This document shows, piece after piece, positions 1 through 8,425 of a stretch of DNA of 51,970 nucleotides (its first letter is position 1; each line of letters starts with the position of its first letter). The DNA lies in contig JAJCXT010000073.1 of assembly GCA_029263295.1 (NCBI GenBank), forward strand, positions 1-51,970. The letters are read 5' to 3'. The position numbers and the translations under genes are program-made. The DNA is from Acidobacteriota bacterium. Lineage in GTDB: Bacteria; Acidobacteriota; UBA890; WLXD01. The notes under the pieces are model-generated. The model had not been told where the DNA came from, did not search any database, and saw nothing but the letters and a program-made list of their open reading frames with translations.

Positions 1-1
1 G

Positions 2-436
2 GACGATGACTGGGATACGGTGCTCAGAACTGACCTGTCAGGGGTCTTTCTGTGCTCACGGAGCGTGCTAAGATCCATGCTTCGCCGTCGGCAAGGCCGC
101 ATTGTTTCGATCAGTTCGGTTGTCGGCCTCATGGGCAACGCTGGCCAGACAAACTACGCTGCGGCCAAGGCCGGGGTACACGGCTTCACCAAGGCGCTGG
201 CCCGGGAAGTGGCCTCCCGCTCGATCACGGTCAACGCGGTCGCTCCGGGTTATGTCGAGTCCGACATGACGAGTGAGCTCGGCGAGGAAACCAAGCAACA
301 GCTACAGGGACAGATTCCGCTCGGCCGGATGGGCAGCGGTGACGATATTGCCGGCGTAGTGAGTTTCTTGTTGTCCGACGACGCCTCTTACATCACCGGT
401 CAGGTTGTAAGCGTCGACGGCGGCATGTACATGTAA
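2..436 (+). CDS. fabG: 3-oxoacyl-ACP reductase FabG (5' truncated by window edge)
   Basis: NADPH-dependent reduction of 3-oxoacyl-ACP in the type II fatty-acid elongation cycle, cytoplasmic. The frame is open to the first bases of the window, so the start codon and the N-terminal Rossmann glycine motif lie outside. About 144 residues remain and carry the short-chain dehydrogenase catalytic set: Ser in ISSVVG, then Tyr and Lys in NYAAAKAG. Downstream are the family stretch ITVNAVAPGYVESDMT and the C-terminal YITGQVVSVDGG, which are strongly FabG-like rather than generic SDR. The gene precedes acpP by 51 nt and fabF follows, the classic fab cluster order. Identity is secure; only the N-terminus is missing. 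Confidence 0.95.
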   Translation, partial: DDDWDTVLRTDLSGVFLCSRSVLRSMLRRRQGRIVSISSVVGLMGNAGQTNYAAAKAGVHGFTKALAREVASRSITVNAVAPGYVESDMTSELGEETKQQLQGQIPLGRMGSGDDIAGVVSFLLSDDASYITGQVVSVDGGMYM

Positions 437-487
437 CCAACTAGAATTGCCCGCGCGTGGGCGTGGGCGTCGATCTGGAGGAATGGA

Positions 488-718
488 ATGGACGTACAGG
501 AAAAGGTCAAGGGAATCATCGTCGAGCAACTCGGCGTGGACGCTGCCGAAGTCACGCCGGAGGCATCGTTCATCGACGATCTCGGTGCCGACTCGCTCGA
601 CACGGTTGAGCTGGTGATGGCGTTCGAGGAAGAGTTTGACATCGAGATTCCCGACGAGATCGCAGAGAAGATCGCGACCGTCAAGGACGCGTACGACCAC
701 ATCTCGGCCAGCGTCTAA
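488..718 (+). CDS. acpP: Acyl carrier protein
   Basis: A 76-residue acidic carrier protein that holds growing acyl chains on a 4'-phosphopantetheine arm for fatty-acid synthesis and also supplies 3-hydroxyacyl groups to LpxA and LpxD encoded further along this window. The modification site is Ser36 in [10 protein letters not shown], the standard DSL motif, and the length matches bacterial AcpP. The start is fixed by a strong Shine-Dalgarno (GGAGGAA) just upstream of the ATG. It lies between fabG and fabF, with 37 nt to fabF, so co-transcription is likely. Nothing is unusual about it. Confidence 0.97.
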   Translation: MDVQEKVKGIIVEQLGVDAAEVTPEASFIDDLGADSLDTVELVMAFEEEFDIEIPDEIAEKIATVKDAYDHISASV

Positions 719-755
719 AGAGCTACCTGTCCCGCGAGGGCGAGGCTGCAACGCA

Positions 756-1994
756 ATGAACCGACGCGTAGTCATCACTGGAATCGGCATGATCACCCCG
801 GTCGGACTCGACGCCGAGTCGACCTGGGCTGCTCTGCTGCGCGGTGAGAACGGCGTTGGGCCGATTACCAAGTTCGATGCCACCGACTACGGCTCACGAA
901 TCGCTGGCGAGGTGCGCGGCTTCGATCCGCTGCAGTTCATCGAGAAGCGTGACCTGAAGAAGATGGACTACCACATCCAGTACGCGATCGCGGCTGCCGA
1001 GGATGCCTGGGCCATGGCGCAGGTGGAAGGCGCCTACGAACCGGAGCGCTTCGGCACGTTGATCGGGTCCGGGATTGGTGGGCTGAACATCATGCAGAAG
1101 TTCCACGCAATTCAGATCAAGCGTGGGGCGGGCAAGGTGAGCCCCTTCTTCATCCCTGGCCTCATCGTCAATCTGGCAACCGGCTGGGTGTCAATCCGGC
1201 ACAAGCTCAAGGGCCCGAACTCGGCAGTTTGTACGGCGTGCTCGACGGGCAATCATGCGCTTGGCGACGCGTTCAGGATTATCCAGCGCGGAGAGGCCGA
1301 CGCGATGATGGCCGGCGGGTCGGAAGGTGTCGTCTGCTCGCTGGCGATCGACGGGTTTGCAGCCATGCGAGCGCTCTCCAAGCGTAACGACGATCCTGAG
1401 CGGGCGAGTCGGCCGTTCGATGCCGATCGCGAAGGCTTCGTGCTTGGTGAAGGCGCGGGGTTGATGGTGCTGGAGGCAGAGGAGACCGCGCGTGCGCGGG
1501 GCGCAACGATCATTGCGGAGGTTGCCGGCTACGGCATGTCATCTGACGCCTACCATCTGTCGGCTCCGCCGGAGGATGGTGACGGCGCAATCCGAGTGAT
1601 GCAGGCTACGCTCAAGGACGCAGGACTAGAACCTGAGCAAGTCGACTACGTGAATGCTCACGGCACTTCTACTCCGGTCGGCGACAAGGTCGAAGTGAGT
1701 GCGTTGAAGGCTGTGTTCGGGGGGCATCTGGCAAATATGCCCGTCTCGTCGACGAAGTCGATGATGGGACATCTGCTCGGCGCTGCGGGCGGGGTGGAGT
1801 CGGGCATCAGTGTGTTGGCGCTGCGCGATGGCAAGATCCCGCCGACGATCAACTATGAGACGCCGGATCCTGACTGCGAAATCGACGTGGTCCCCAACGA
1901 GGCGCGTGACGCACAGCTCGATTACGTGCTCACCAATTCGTTTGGCTTCGGTGGTACCAACGCGGCGCTCCTGTTCAAGCGCTACGCGGCCTGA
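756..1994 (+). CDS. fabF: Beta-ketoacyl-ACP synthase II FabF
   Basis: Condensing enzyme that extends acyl-ACP with malonyl-ACP by decarboxylative Claisen condensation. The 412-residue length equals the usual FabF length. The chosen ATG begins MNRRVVITGIGMITPVG, the standard N-terminus; the open frame extends upstream into acpP but that part is not FabF-like. The catalytic Cys is Cys162 in TACSTG, and the two catalytic His are in NAHGTSTPVGD and KSMMGHLLGAAGG. The C-terminal NSFGFGGTNAALLF is typical. The stop overlaps the lysS start by one base (TGATG), suggesting translational coupling of fatty-acid and tRNA-charging genes. Confidence 0.97.
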   Translation: MNRRVVITGIGMITPVGLDAESTWAALLRGENGVGPITKFDATDYGSRIAGEVRGFDPLQFIEKRDLKKMDYHIQYAIAAAEDAWAMAQVEGAYEPERFGTLIGSGIGGLNIMQKFHAIQIKRGAGKVSPFFIPGLIVNLATGWVSIRHKLKGPNSAVCTACSTGNHALGDAFRIIQRGEADAMMAGGSEGVVCSLAIDGFAAMRALSKRNDDPERASRPFDADREGFVLGEGAGLMVLEAEETARARGATIIAEVAGYGMSSDAYHLSAPPEDGDGAIRVMQATLKDAGLEPEQVDYVNAHGTSTPVGDKVEVSALKAVFGGHLANMPVSSTKSMMGHLLGAAGGVESGISVLALRDGKIPPTINYETPDPDCEIDVVPNEARDAQLDYVLTNSFGFGGTNAALLFKRYAA

Positions 1995-3469
1995 TGGCCG
2001 AGGACGACCTGCTGCAACATCGCCGCGACAAGCTCGCGGCGCTGGAAGCGGCTGGCATCGACCCGTATCCCGCGCGGTTCCCAGTCGATGGCACCGTCGA
2101 GAGTGTGCGCGCGCGCTTTGATGACACCGAGGCCGAAGAGCTCGAGCAGGTCGAACCCAGAGTGCGGCTGGCAGGGCGTGTCACGGCCCTGCGCGAGCAT
2201 GGCAAGTCGGCCTTCTCCGATCTCGACGACGGTAGTGGCCGCATTCAATGCCACCTGCGCCAGAAGCTTCTCGGCGACGACAGCTTTGCTGCCTGGGTCG
2301 ATCTGGATCTGGGCGACTTCGTCGGCGTGGAAGGCCCTCTGTTCCGCACCCGTACGGGCGAGCTCACCGTCCGCGTCGATAGCTGGGAGTTCGTCGCCAA
2401 GTCGCTGCGGCCGATGCCCGAGAAGTGGCATGGCCTGAAGGACACCGAGGTCCGCTACCGGCAGCGCTATCTCGACCTGCTCGCAAACCCCGAGGTCAGG
2501 GAGATCTTCAAGCTACGCGCCGGGATTATTCGCACGCTGCGCGCGCACCTCGACGCCAATGATTTCCTCGAGGTCGAGACGCCGACGTTGCAGCCGTTGT
2601 ACGGCGGTGCCGCAGCGCGCCCGTTCCGCACGCATCACAACACGCTCGATATGGACCTCTACCTGCGCATCGCGCCGGAGCTGTATCTGAAGCGGCTGCT
2701 GGTCGGTGGGTTGCAGCGTGTGTACGACCTCAATCGAAATTTCCGCAACGAGGGGATCTCTCGACAGCACAACCCCGAGTTCACGATGCTGGAGTTCTAC
2801 GCCGCCTATTGGGACTACGGCCGCATGATGGACTTTGCAGAAGAACTGCTGTGCCTGGCGTTCGGGCAGCCGGACGGTGATACCCCCTTGAGCTATCAGG
2901 GGCAAGAACTGTCGCTGGCGCGCCCCTGGGCGCGGGTCACGCTGCGCGATGCGCTAGTCGAGCACGGTGGCCTGGAGGCCGAACTGGTTGATGATGAAGA
3001 CGCGCTGCGAGGCTGGCTCGAAGACCGCGACGTCGCGACGGCCGGTTTGGGACTCGGCGGAATGCGCGAGGAGGCCTTTGACGAGGCGGTGAAGCCGCAT
3101 TTGACGTCGCCGATCTTCGTCACCGATTACCCCCTCGAGATCTCGCCGCTGTCGAAGATCAAGCCGGGCGAGCCGGATACCGTAGAACGCTTCGAGTTGT
3201 TCATGGGCGGCATGGAGATCGCCAACGGGTATTCGGAACTGAACGATCCGCGTGAGCAAGGCCGGCGCATGCGCGAGCAGGTAGAGGGCAGGGGAGACGA
3301 CGACGAGTTGCCGCCCGCCGTAGACGAGGACTACATCGTCGCGCTGGAGCACGGGATGCCGCCCGCGGCGGGAATCGGAATCGGCATCGATCGCCTGATC
3401 ATGTTGGCTGCCGATGCTCCGACTATCCGCGACGTCATTCTGTTCCCGTTGCTGAGGCAGCGCGACTAG
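1994..3469 (+). CDS. lysS: Lysyl-tRNA synthetase, class II
   Basis: Charges tRNA-Lys with lysine. At 491 residues it has an N-terminal OB-fold anticodon-binding domain (roughly residues 50-150, including LAGRVTALREHGKSAFSDL) followed by the class II catalytic core. Motif 2 is visible near residue 247 as RNFRNEGISRQHNPEF, and motif 3 near the C-terminus as GIGIGIDRLIML. The ATG shares its A with the fabF stop codon. The last residues (DVILFPLLR) are the normal class II LysRS end. It is not a GenX/EpmA-type truncated paralogue because the anticodon domain is present. Confidence 0.96.
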   Translation: MAEDDLLQHRRDKLAALEAAGIDPYPARFPVDGTVESVRARFDDTEAEELEQVEPRVRLAGRVTALREHGKSAFSDLDDGSGRIQCHLRQKLLGDDSFAAWVDLDLGDFVGVEGPLFRTRTGELTVRVDSWEFVAKSLRPMPEKWHGLKDTEVRYRQRYLDLLANPEVREIFKLRAGIIRTLRAHLDANDFLEVETPTLQPLYGGAAARPFRTHHNTLDMDLYLRIAPELYLKRLLVGGLQRVYDLNRNFRNEGISRQHNPEFTMLEFYAAYWDYGRMMDFAEELLCLAFGQPDGDTPLSYQGQELSLARPWARVTLRDALVEHGGLEAELVDDEDALRGWLEDRDVATAGLGLGGMREEAFDEAVKPHLTSPIFVTDYPLEISPLSKIKPGEPDTVERFELFMGGMEIANGYSELNDPREQGRRMREQVEGRGDDDELPPAVDEDYIVALEHGMPPAAGIGIGIDRLIMLAADAPTIRDVILFPLLRQRD

Positions 3470-3557
3470 CTTCTGGTCTGTGCGCCCCTTGGGAACACAG
3501 GTTTTGTCGTGCCAACGGCCAATTAGTCACTAGAAGTCACTTCCAGATAACAGTGCC

Positions 3558-3586
3558 TTCCATTGTCTGCTCTTGACTGCTATATT
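3558..3586 (+). promoter_or_regulatory. Weak candidate sigma-70-type promoter before the lolC-like gene
   Basis: TATATT at 3581-3586 preceded after 17 bases by TTCCAT at 3558-3563. The -10 is good and the -35 poor. It lies in the largest gap in this part of the operon (203 nt between lysS and the chosen lolC start), so it may give the lol genes their own transcript. Inference only. Confidence 0.3.
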
Positions 3587-3672
3587 CAACCGAAAGTCGT
3601 TGAATGCATCTCGATCCTGATGTCGGGCGTCAACGCGCACCCGACGCAGGCGGGATTTCTCCCGGCAGCAGC

Positions 3673-4944
3673 ATGCGAGACAGTGGTACAGGTTGGCTGA
3701 CGCGGCACTTCCGCCTCTTTGTGGCGTTTCGCTACATGAAGACGCGGCGCCAACAGGCGTTCACCTCGGTGGTAACCGCGGTTTCGATTCTCGGTGTCAT
3801 CGTCGGCGTCGCCGCGCTTGTCATCGCGCTCGCGTTGCTCACGGGCTTCCAGGACGATATCCAGTCGAAGATCGTCGGCGCGAACGCCCACATCTTCGTG
3901 CAGCCCTACGGGCCGCTCCTCGGTGACTACGACCAGATAGCGGAGATCGCGCGCGGGGTTCCTGGTGTGGTCGACGCCTCGCCATCCCTGCTGGTTAACG
4001 GCCTGATCGTCGGCACGGCGCAACGGTCGCGCTTCGTGAACCTGAAAGGGGTGAATGCGGCAGGGGAGGCGCGCACGAGTCAGCTGCTGGATCGTCTGGT
4101 CGAGGGCAGTGCCGAAGGTCTGAGCGAACGCGGCAACGGCGCTGGGCACCCCGGCATCATTCTCGGTAGTGCGCTCGCGAAAGACGTCTTCGTCCGCATT
4201 GGCGACACCGTGAAGGTCATGGTCTACGCGCAGGACATGCTGACGCCATGGGGAGCGGGCGGGATGAAGTTCGAAGAGTTCGAGGTCGTGGCCTTCTTCG
4301 ATGCCGGCATGTATGAGTACGACACGACCTGGGCGCTCATTCCGCTGGCCACGGCGCAACGGCTCGCTGAGTCCGGCGAAACCGTGAGCTTCGTGCAGGT
4401 GAAGGTCGAGCAGCCCTTCAACACCGATCCTGTGGTGAAGGAACTATCCGATCGACTGGGCGCGGACTACTTCCTGATGGACTGGCAGAGCCAGAATCGC
4501 GCCTACTTCGCGGCGCTCGAGCTCGAGAAGCTGGCGCTCTTCGTAACGATTAGCCTGATCGTGTCGGTCGCGGCGCTGAACATCGTCGCCACGCTTGTTC
4601 TCATGATCAAGGACAAGCAGCGCGACATCGGCATCCTCATGTCGCTCGGCGCTACGCGTCGCGACATCATGGCTGTCTTCATGACGCAGGGACTGGTGAT
4701 CGGGCTGGTCGGCACTGCCGTTGGCGTGTCCCTCGGCGTAGCTGCGGCCCTGCTTCTTGACCACTACGAGGTCGTTCAGCTACAGGCGCAGGTCTACTAC
4801 CTCTCCTACGTGCCATTCCATGTGCGCGCCACGGACTTCACGCGCGTCTGTGTATTTGCGGTGATTGTGTCGTTCGCCGCCACCTTCTATCCCGCCTGGA
4901 GGGCGTCGCGACTCGACCCGGTCGTGTCGTTACGTTACGAGTGA
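3673..4944 (+). CDS. LolC/LolE-type lipoprotein-releasing permease (FtsX/MacB fold)
   Basis: Inner-membrane permease of the ABC system that extracts mature lipoproteins from the inner membrane and passes them to the LolA chaperone. About 423 residues: TM1 at about 30-57 after the family-typical FRLFVAFRYMKTRR, a large periplasmic domain (about 58-290), then three TM segments in the C-terminal FtsX domain. The end, LDPVVSLRYE, matches the LolC/E ending. ATG 3604 would add 23 unconserved residues; 3673 better matches the family start, though neither has a strong ribosome site. Only one permease gene is present, so the complex may use two copies of this LolF-like subunit. lolD follows with overlapping codons. 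Confidence 0.88.
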   Translation: MRDSGTGWLTRHFRLFVAFRYMKTRRQQAFTSVVTAVSILGVIVGVAALVIALALLTGFQDDIQSKIVGANAHIFVQPYGPLLGDYDQIAEIARGVPGVVDASPSLLVNGLIVGTAQRSRFVNLKGVNAAGEARTSQLLDRLVEGSAEGLSERGNGAGHPGIILGSALAKDVFVRIGDTVKVMVYAQDMLTPWGAGGMKFEEFEVVAFFDAGMYEYDTTWALIPLATAQRLAESGETVSFVQVKVEQPFNTDPVVKELSDRLGADYFLMDWQSQNRAYFAALELEKLALFVTISLIVSVAALNIVATLVLMIKDKQRDIGILMSLGATRRDIMAVFMTQGLVIGLVGTAVGVSLGVAAALLLDHYEVVQLQAQVYYLSYVPFHVRATDFTRVCVFAVIVSFAATFYPAWRASRLDPVVSLRYE

Positions 4945-4946
4945 CC

Positions 4947-5645
4947 ATGGGCCCGCCAATCCTCAGCGCTGTGGATCTCGACAAGAGCTACCACTCCGGC
5001 AGCGCGGAGCTGGTAGTGCTGCGCGAGTGCTCGTTCGCGCTCGCGAACAATGAACGGGTCGCCATCGTGGGGCAGAGCGGCGTCGGCAAGAGCACGCTTC
5101 TGCACCTGCTGGCCGGACTCGATCGCGCCGACAGTGGCGAGATCCGCTTCGGCGATCGTGACGTACACGCCATGGGCGAAATCGACCTCGCACGGTTTCG
5201 CAACCGCCATATCGGCATGGTGTTCCAGTTCTACCATCTGCTGCCTGAATTCAGCGCCCGCGAGAACGTCATGATGCCGCTGCTCATCGCTGGTGAGGCG
5301 ACGGGCGCTCCGGCGCGCGCCGACGAGCTACTGGCGGAGGTCGGACTCGAGGAACGCGGCCACCATTTCCCCTCGGAGCTCTCCGGCGGTGAACGCCAGC
5401 GCGTCGCGATCGCACGGGCGCTCGCTCGCGGGCCCGAGGTAGTTCTGGCTGACGAGCCCACCGGGAATCTCGATCACGAAAATGGCCTCCGGGTCATGGA
5501 AGTCTTCGAACGCGTGCACGCCAGGCACCAGACCGCGATGGTCCTGGTTACTCACAACCAGGAACTGGTCAGTGGTTTCGATCGCGTTCTGCGGATGGGA
5601 CCCGGTGGCCAACTCGAACAGACGGACCAGGAGGCGCCTCGATGA
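4947..5645 (+). CDS. lolD: Lipoprotein-releasing system ATP-binding protein LolD
   Basis: ABC ATPase that powers lipoprotein release by the preceding permease. About 232 residues, the usual length. Walker A is GQSGVGKST, the Q-loop lies in FQFYHLLPEF, the signature is LSGGERQRVAIARAL, Walker B is VVLADEPTGNLD and the H-loop is VTHNQEL. The MacB/LolD subfamily hallmark LLPEFSARENVMMPLLIAG is clear. ATG 4947 lies 2 nt after the permease stop; GTG 4941 overlaps it by 4 nt (GTGA) and is an equally plausible coupled start adding two residues. Confidence 0.94.
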   Translation: MGPPILSAVDLDKSYHSGSAELVVLRECSFALANNERVAIVGQSGVGKSTLLHLLAGLDRADSGEIRFGDRDVHAMGEIDLARFRNRHIGMVFQFYHLLPEFSARENVMMPLLIAGEATGAPARADELLAEVGLEERGHHFPSELSGGERQRVAIARALARGPEVVLADEPTGNLDHENGLRVMEVFERVHARHQTAMVLVTHNQELVSGFDRVLRMGPGGQLEQTDQEAPR

Positions 5646-5713
5646 CCACACATTCCTCTCAGATGGATCGCGGTCGGCGTCTTGGCCGGCCGAGAGTGCC
5701 GCGGTTGTCGAAC

Positions 5714-5743
5714 TTGTTCGGCTGCGAAGGGCTTACGTATACT
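5714..5743 (+). promoter_or_regulatory. Candidate sigma-70-type promoter for clpC
   Basis: TTGTTC at 5714-5719 and TATACT at 5738-5743 with an 18-base spacer, followed by an A-rich stretch. It lies in the 186-nt gap between lolD and clpC, so clpC (and perhaps bamA onward) can be transcribed separately from the fab/lol genes. No CIRCE or CtsR-type operator was recognised beside it. Confidence 0.5.
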
Positions 5744-5831
5744 CAAAAAGAGAGCGTTGCCGTCGGCATCGCTGGAGCACTCCGGATTTCCGGCCCGCAG
5801 GGCCAGGACGCCGGTAAGCGGGGTGGGACTG

Positions 5832-8282
5832 ATGTTTGAGCGGTACACCGAACGGGCACGTCGAGTCATCTTTTTTGCCCGCTATGAGGCCAGCCAACTA
5901 GGTTCCCGCACCATCGAGACCGAGCACCTCCTGCTCGGCCTGATCCGAGAGAACAACGGCCTGACCGGTAAGCTCCTGGGCCGTTCGGAGATCGAGGCTG
6001 ACGCGATTCGCAGCGAGATTCAGACGCGCACCGAGGTGCGCGAGAAGATTTCGACATCGGTCGAAATACCGCTGTCGGTGGAGTCCAAGCGCGTTCTCGC
6101 CTACGCGGCGGAGGAAGCCGAGAAGATGCTCCACAAGTACATCGGCACGGAGCACATTCTCCTCGGCCTGCTGCGCGAGAAGAAATCCTTGGCGTCGCGC
6201 ATCCTGGTCGAAAAGGGCATGCGTCTCTCGACCGCGCGCGAGGATCTCCTGAACCTGCTGAAGGAAAAGAACCTCTCGGAGAAGAAGAAGGAAACGCCGT
6301 TCCTGTCGGAATTCGCGCGTGACCTCACCGAGATGGCGGCGCACTCTGATCTCGATCCGCTGGTTGGGCGCGAGGATGAACTCGAACGCGCGGTGCAGAT
6401 CCTGTGCCGTCGCACCAAGAACAACGCCGTCCTGATTGGTGAGCCGGGCGTGGGCAAGACCGCGATCGTCGAAGGACTTGCCCAGCGGATAGTGAGCGGC
6501 GATGTGCCGCGTTTCCTGTTCGACAAACGGATCCTGGAGCTCGACATCTCGTCGGTGGTCGCCGGTACCAAGTACCGCGGACAGTTCGAGGAGCGCCTCA
6601 AGACGATCATGAAGGAATTGGTCGAGAACGACGACATCATCATCTTCATAGATGAGCTCCACACGCTGGTGGGGGCAGGCTCGGCCGAAGGGTCGCTGGA
6701 TGCGGCCGGCATACTGAAGCCGGCGTTGTCGCGCGGTGAGATCCAGTGCATCGGCGCGACCACGCCCCGTGAGCACCGCAAGTACATCGAGAAGGATCGG
6801 GCGCTGGCGCGGCGCTTCCAGGGCATCAACGTCGCTCAGCCTGACGAGCAGCAGACGATCGAGATCATGAAGGGGATCAGTGATCGCTACGAGAAGTACC
6901 ACGGCGTGAAGTACACCGAGGCCGCGATCGTCGCCGCTGTCGTGCAGAGCAACCGCTACATCACGGATCGTTTCCTGCCGGACAAGGCGATCGACGTGCT
7001 CGACGAGAGTGGGGCACGCGTTAAGTTGGCCGTCAGCGGGACTCCTGAACGGCTCGTGGAGTTGGAGAGCCGTTCGCGCGAGCTGGCCGAGAAACTGGAC
7101 GCGGCGATTGCCGCCGAGGAGTTCGAGCGTGCCGCCGAATACCGCGACGCGATGAAGCGCGAGCGCGAGAGCTTCGAACAGGTGCGCGGCGAGATGAACG
7201 AGGGCGATCAAGAGGCAGAGCCGCTCATCGTCGATGTCGAGGATGTGGAGCAGGTGATTTCGACCTGGACCGGTGTGCCGATCGCGTCGCTCCAGCAGGA
7301 GGAAATGGACAAGCTCATTCACATGGAAGACGAGCTTCATCAACGAATCGTGGCCCAGGACGCCGCCATCGATGTCGTCTCGCGTGCCATCCGTCGTTCG
7401 CGGGCGGGGATGAAGTCGCCGAAACGGCCCTCCGGTTCGTTCCTCTTTCTGGGGCCGACCGGCGTTGGCAAGACCGAGGTCGCCCGCTCACTCGCGCAGT
7501 TCCTGTTCGGTGACGAGCGTTCGCTGGTTCGCTTCGATATGTCCGAGTACATGGAGCGCCATTCGGTCTCCAAGCTGATCGGCTCGCCCCCGGGTTACGT
7601 CGGGCACGAGGAAGGCGGTCAGCTCACCGATCAGGTGAAGCGGAACCCGTATAGCGTGGTCCTGCTGGACGAGATCGAGAAGGCGCATCCGGCGATCTTC
7701 AACATCCTGTTGCAGGTGTTCGAGGACGGGCAACTGACGGATGGCCTCGGCAATACGGTTGACTTCAAGAACTGCATCCTGATCATGACGTCGAACATCG
7801 GCGCCCGCTTCATCCAGAAGCGTGGCGGGTTGGGCTTCCGTGCTCAGGACGATGTTGCGACGTTCGAGGACATGCAGGATCGGGTAATCGAGGAGGTTAA
7901 ACGCACCTTCAACCCGGAGTTCCTCAACCGTCTGGACGAGACCATCGTGTTCCATTCGCTCACCGACGAGCATCTCGAACAGATCATCCGCCTGATGATG
8001 GGCGAGGTGAACGCTCACCTCGCGGACCGTGGTATCGAGGTAGTGCTCACGGACGAGGCCTACCAGTGGCTGATCGATACGACATGTGCCGATCGTAGCT
8101 ATGGCGCTCGGCCGTTACGGCGAGCCATTCAGAAGCACATCGAGGACGCGCTGGCCGAAGAGCTCATTCGTGGTCGCGTGAGAAACGGTGTGCGTGTCGA
8201 AGTCTCGACCGACCCCGAGGGGCTGCGAATGACGGTGCGCCAGGACGAGGCGCTCGAAGAGCCGGCTGGCGCTGTGGTTTAG
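5832..8282 (+). CDS. clpC: ATP-dependent Clp protease ATP-binding subunit ClpC
   Basis: Hsp100 unfoldase that feeds proteins to ClpP. About 816 residues: a double Clp-N repeat (about 1-145, with TEHLLLGLIREN and TEHILLGLLREK), AAA+ module 1 with Walker A GEPGVGKTA near residue 203, a UVR/coiled-coil insert near residues 410-450 (LEEFERAAEYRD-type), and AAA+ module 2 with Walker A GPTGVGKTE near residue 541. The UVR insert and short middle domain mark ClpC rather than ClpA or ClpB. ATG 5832 begins MFERYTERARRVIFFAR, the standard ClpC start; the frame runs open upstream but is not conserved. Between lolD and bamA, an unusual position for a chaperone gene, it may link envelope and protein quality control. 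Confidence 0.95.
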   Translation: MFERYTERARRVIFFARYEASQLGSRTIETEHLLLGLIRENNGLTGKLLGRSEIEADAIRSEIQTRTEVREKISTSVEIPLSVESKRVLAYAAEEAEKMLHKYIGTEHILLGLLREKKSLASRILVEKGMRLSTAREDLLNLLKEKNLSEKKKETPFLSEFARDLTEMAAHSDLDPLVGREDELERAVQILCRRTKNNAVLIGEPGVGKTAIVEGLAQRIVSGDVPRFLFDKRILELDISSVVAGTKYRGQFEERLKTIMKELVENDDIIIFIDELHTLVGAGSAEGSLDAAGILKPALSRGEIQCIGATTPREHRKYIEKDRALARRFQGINVAQPDEQQTIEIMKGISDRYEKYHGVKYTEAAIVAAVVQSNRYITDRFLPDKAIDVLDESGARVKLAVSGTPERLVELESRSRELAEKLDAAIAAEEFERAAEYRDAMKRERESFEQVRGEMNEGDQEAEPLIVDVEDVEQVISTWTGVPIASLQQEEMDKLIHMEDELHQRIVAQDAAIDVVSRAIRRSRAGMKSPKRPSGSFLFLGPTGVGKTEVARSLAQFLFGDERSLVRFDMSEYMERHSVSKLIGSPPGYVGHEEGGQLTDQVKRNPYSVVLLDEIEKAHPAIFNILLQVFEDGQLTDGLGNTVDFKNCILIMTSNIGARFIQKRGGLGFRAQDDVATFEDMQDRVIEEVKRTFNPEFLNRLDETIVFHSLTDEHLEQIIRLMMGEVNAHLADRGIEVVLTDEAYQWLIDTTCADRSYGARPLRRAIQKHIEDALAEELIRGRVRNGVRVEVSTDPEGLRMTVRQDEALEEPAGAVV

Positions 8283-8313
8283 CTGTGCTCTAGCGGTGGC
8301 CTAGAGGCCATCT

Positions 8314-8338
8314 GGCCCGCGGGGGCCGACAGCGGGCC
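8314..8338. terminator. Inverted repeat between clpC and bamA
   Basis: GGCCCGC at 8314-8320 and GCGGGCC at 8332-8338 form a perfect 7-bp GC stem with an 11-nt loop, extendable by a G-T pair. It starts about 30 nt after the clpC stop. No T-run follows, so it may be a weak or Rho-assisted terminator, a pausing hairpin, or chance in GC-rich DNA. Confidence 0.3.
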
Positions 8339-8425
8339 GGCGTAATGCGGTATGATCTCGCCACTGTGTGCCCTCGATCCACCGCGTGGGCGCGATCGTC
8401 TCCGCACCCCTGCGCACACTGCCTC

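Noticed and set aside
5898-7343. A 481-codon minus-strand frame opposite clpC
   Set aside because: Antisense shadow of clpC with no start context or family resemblance.
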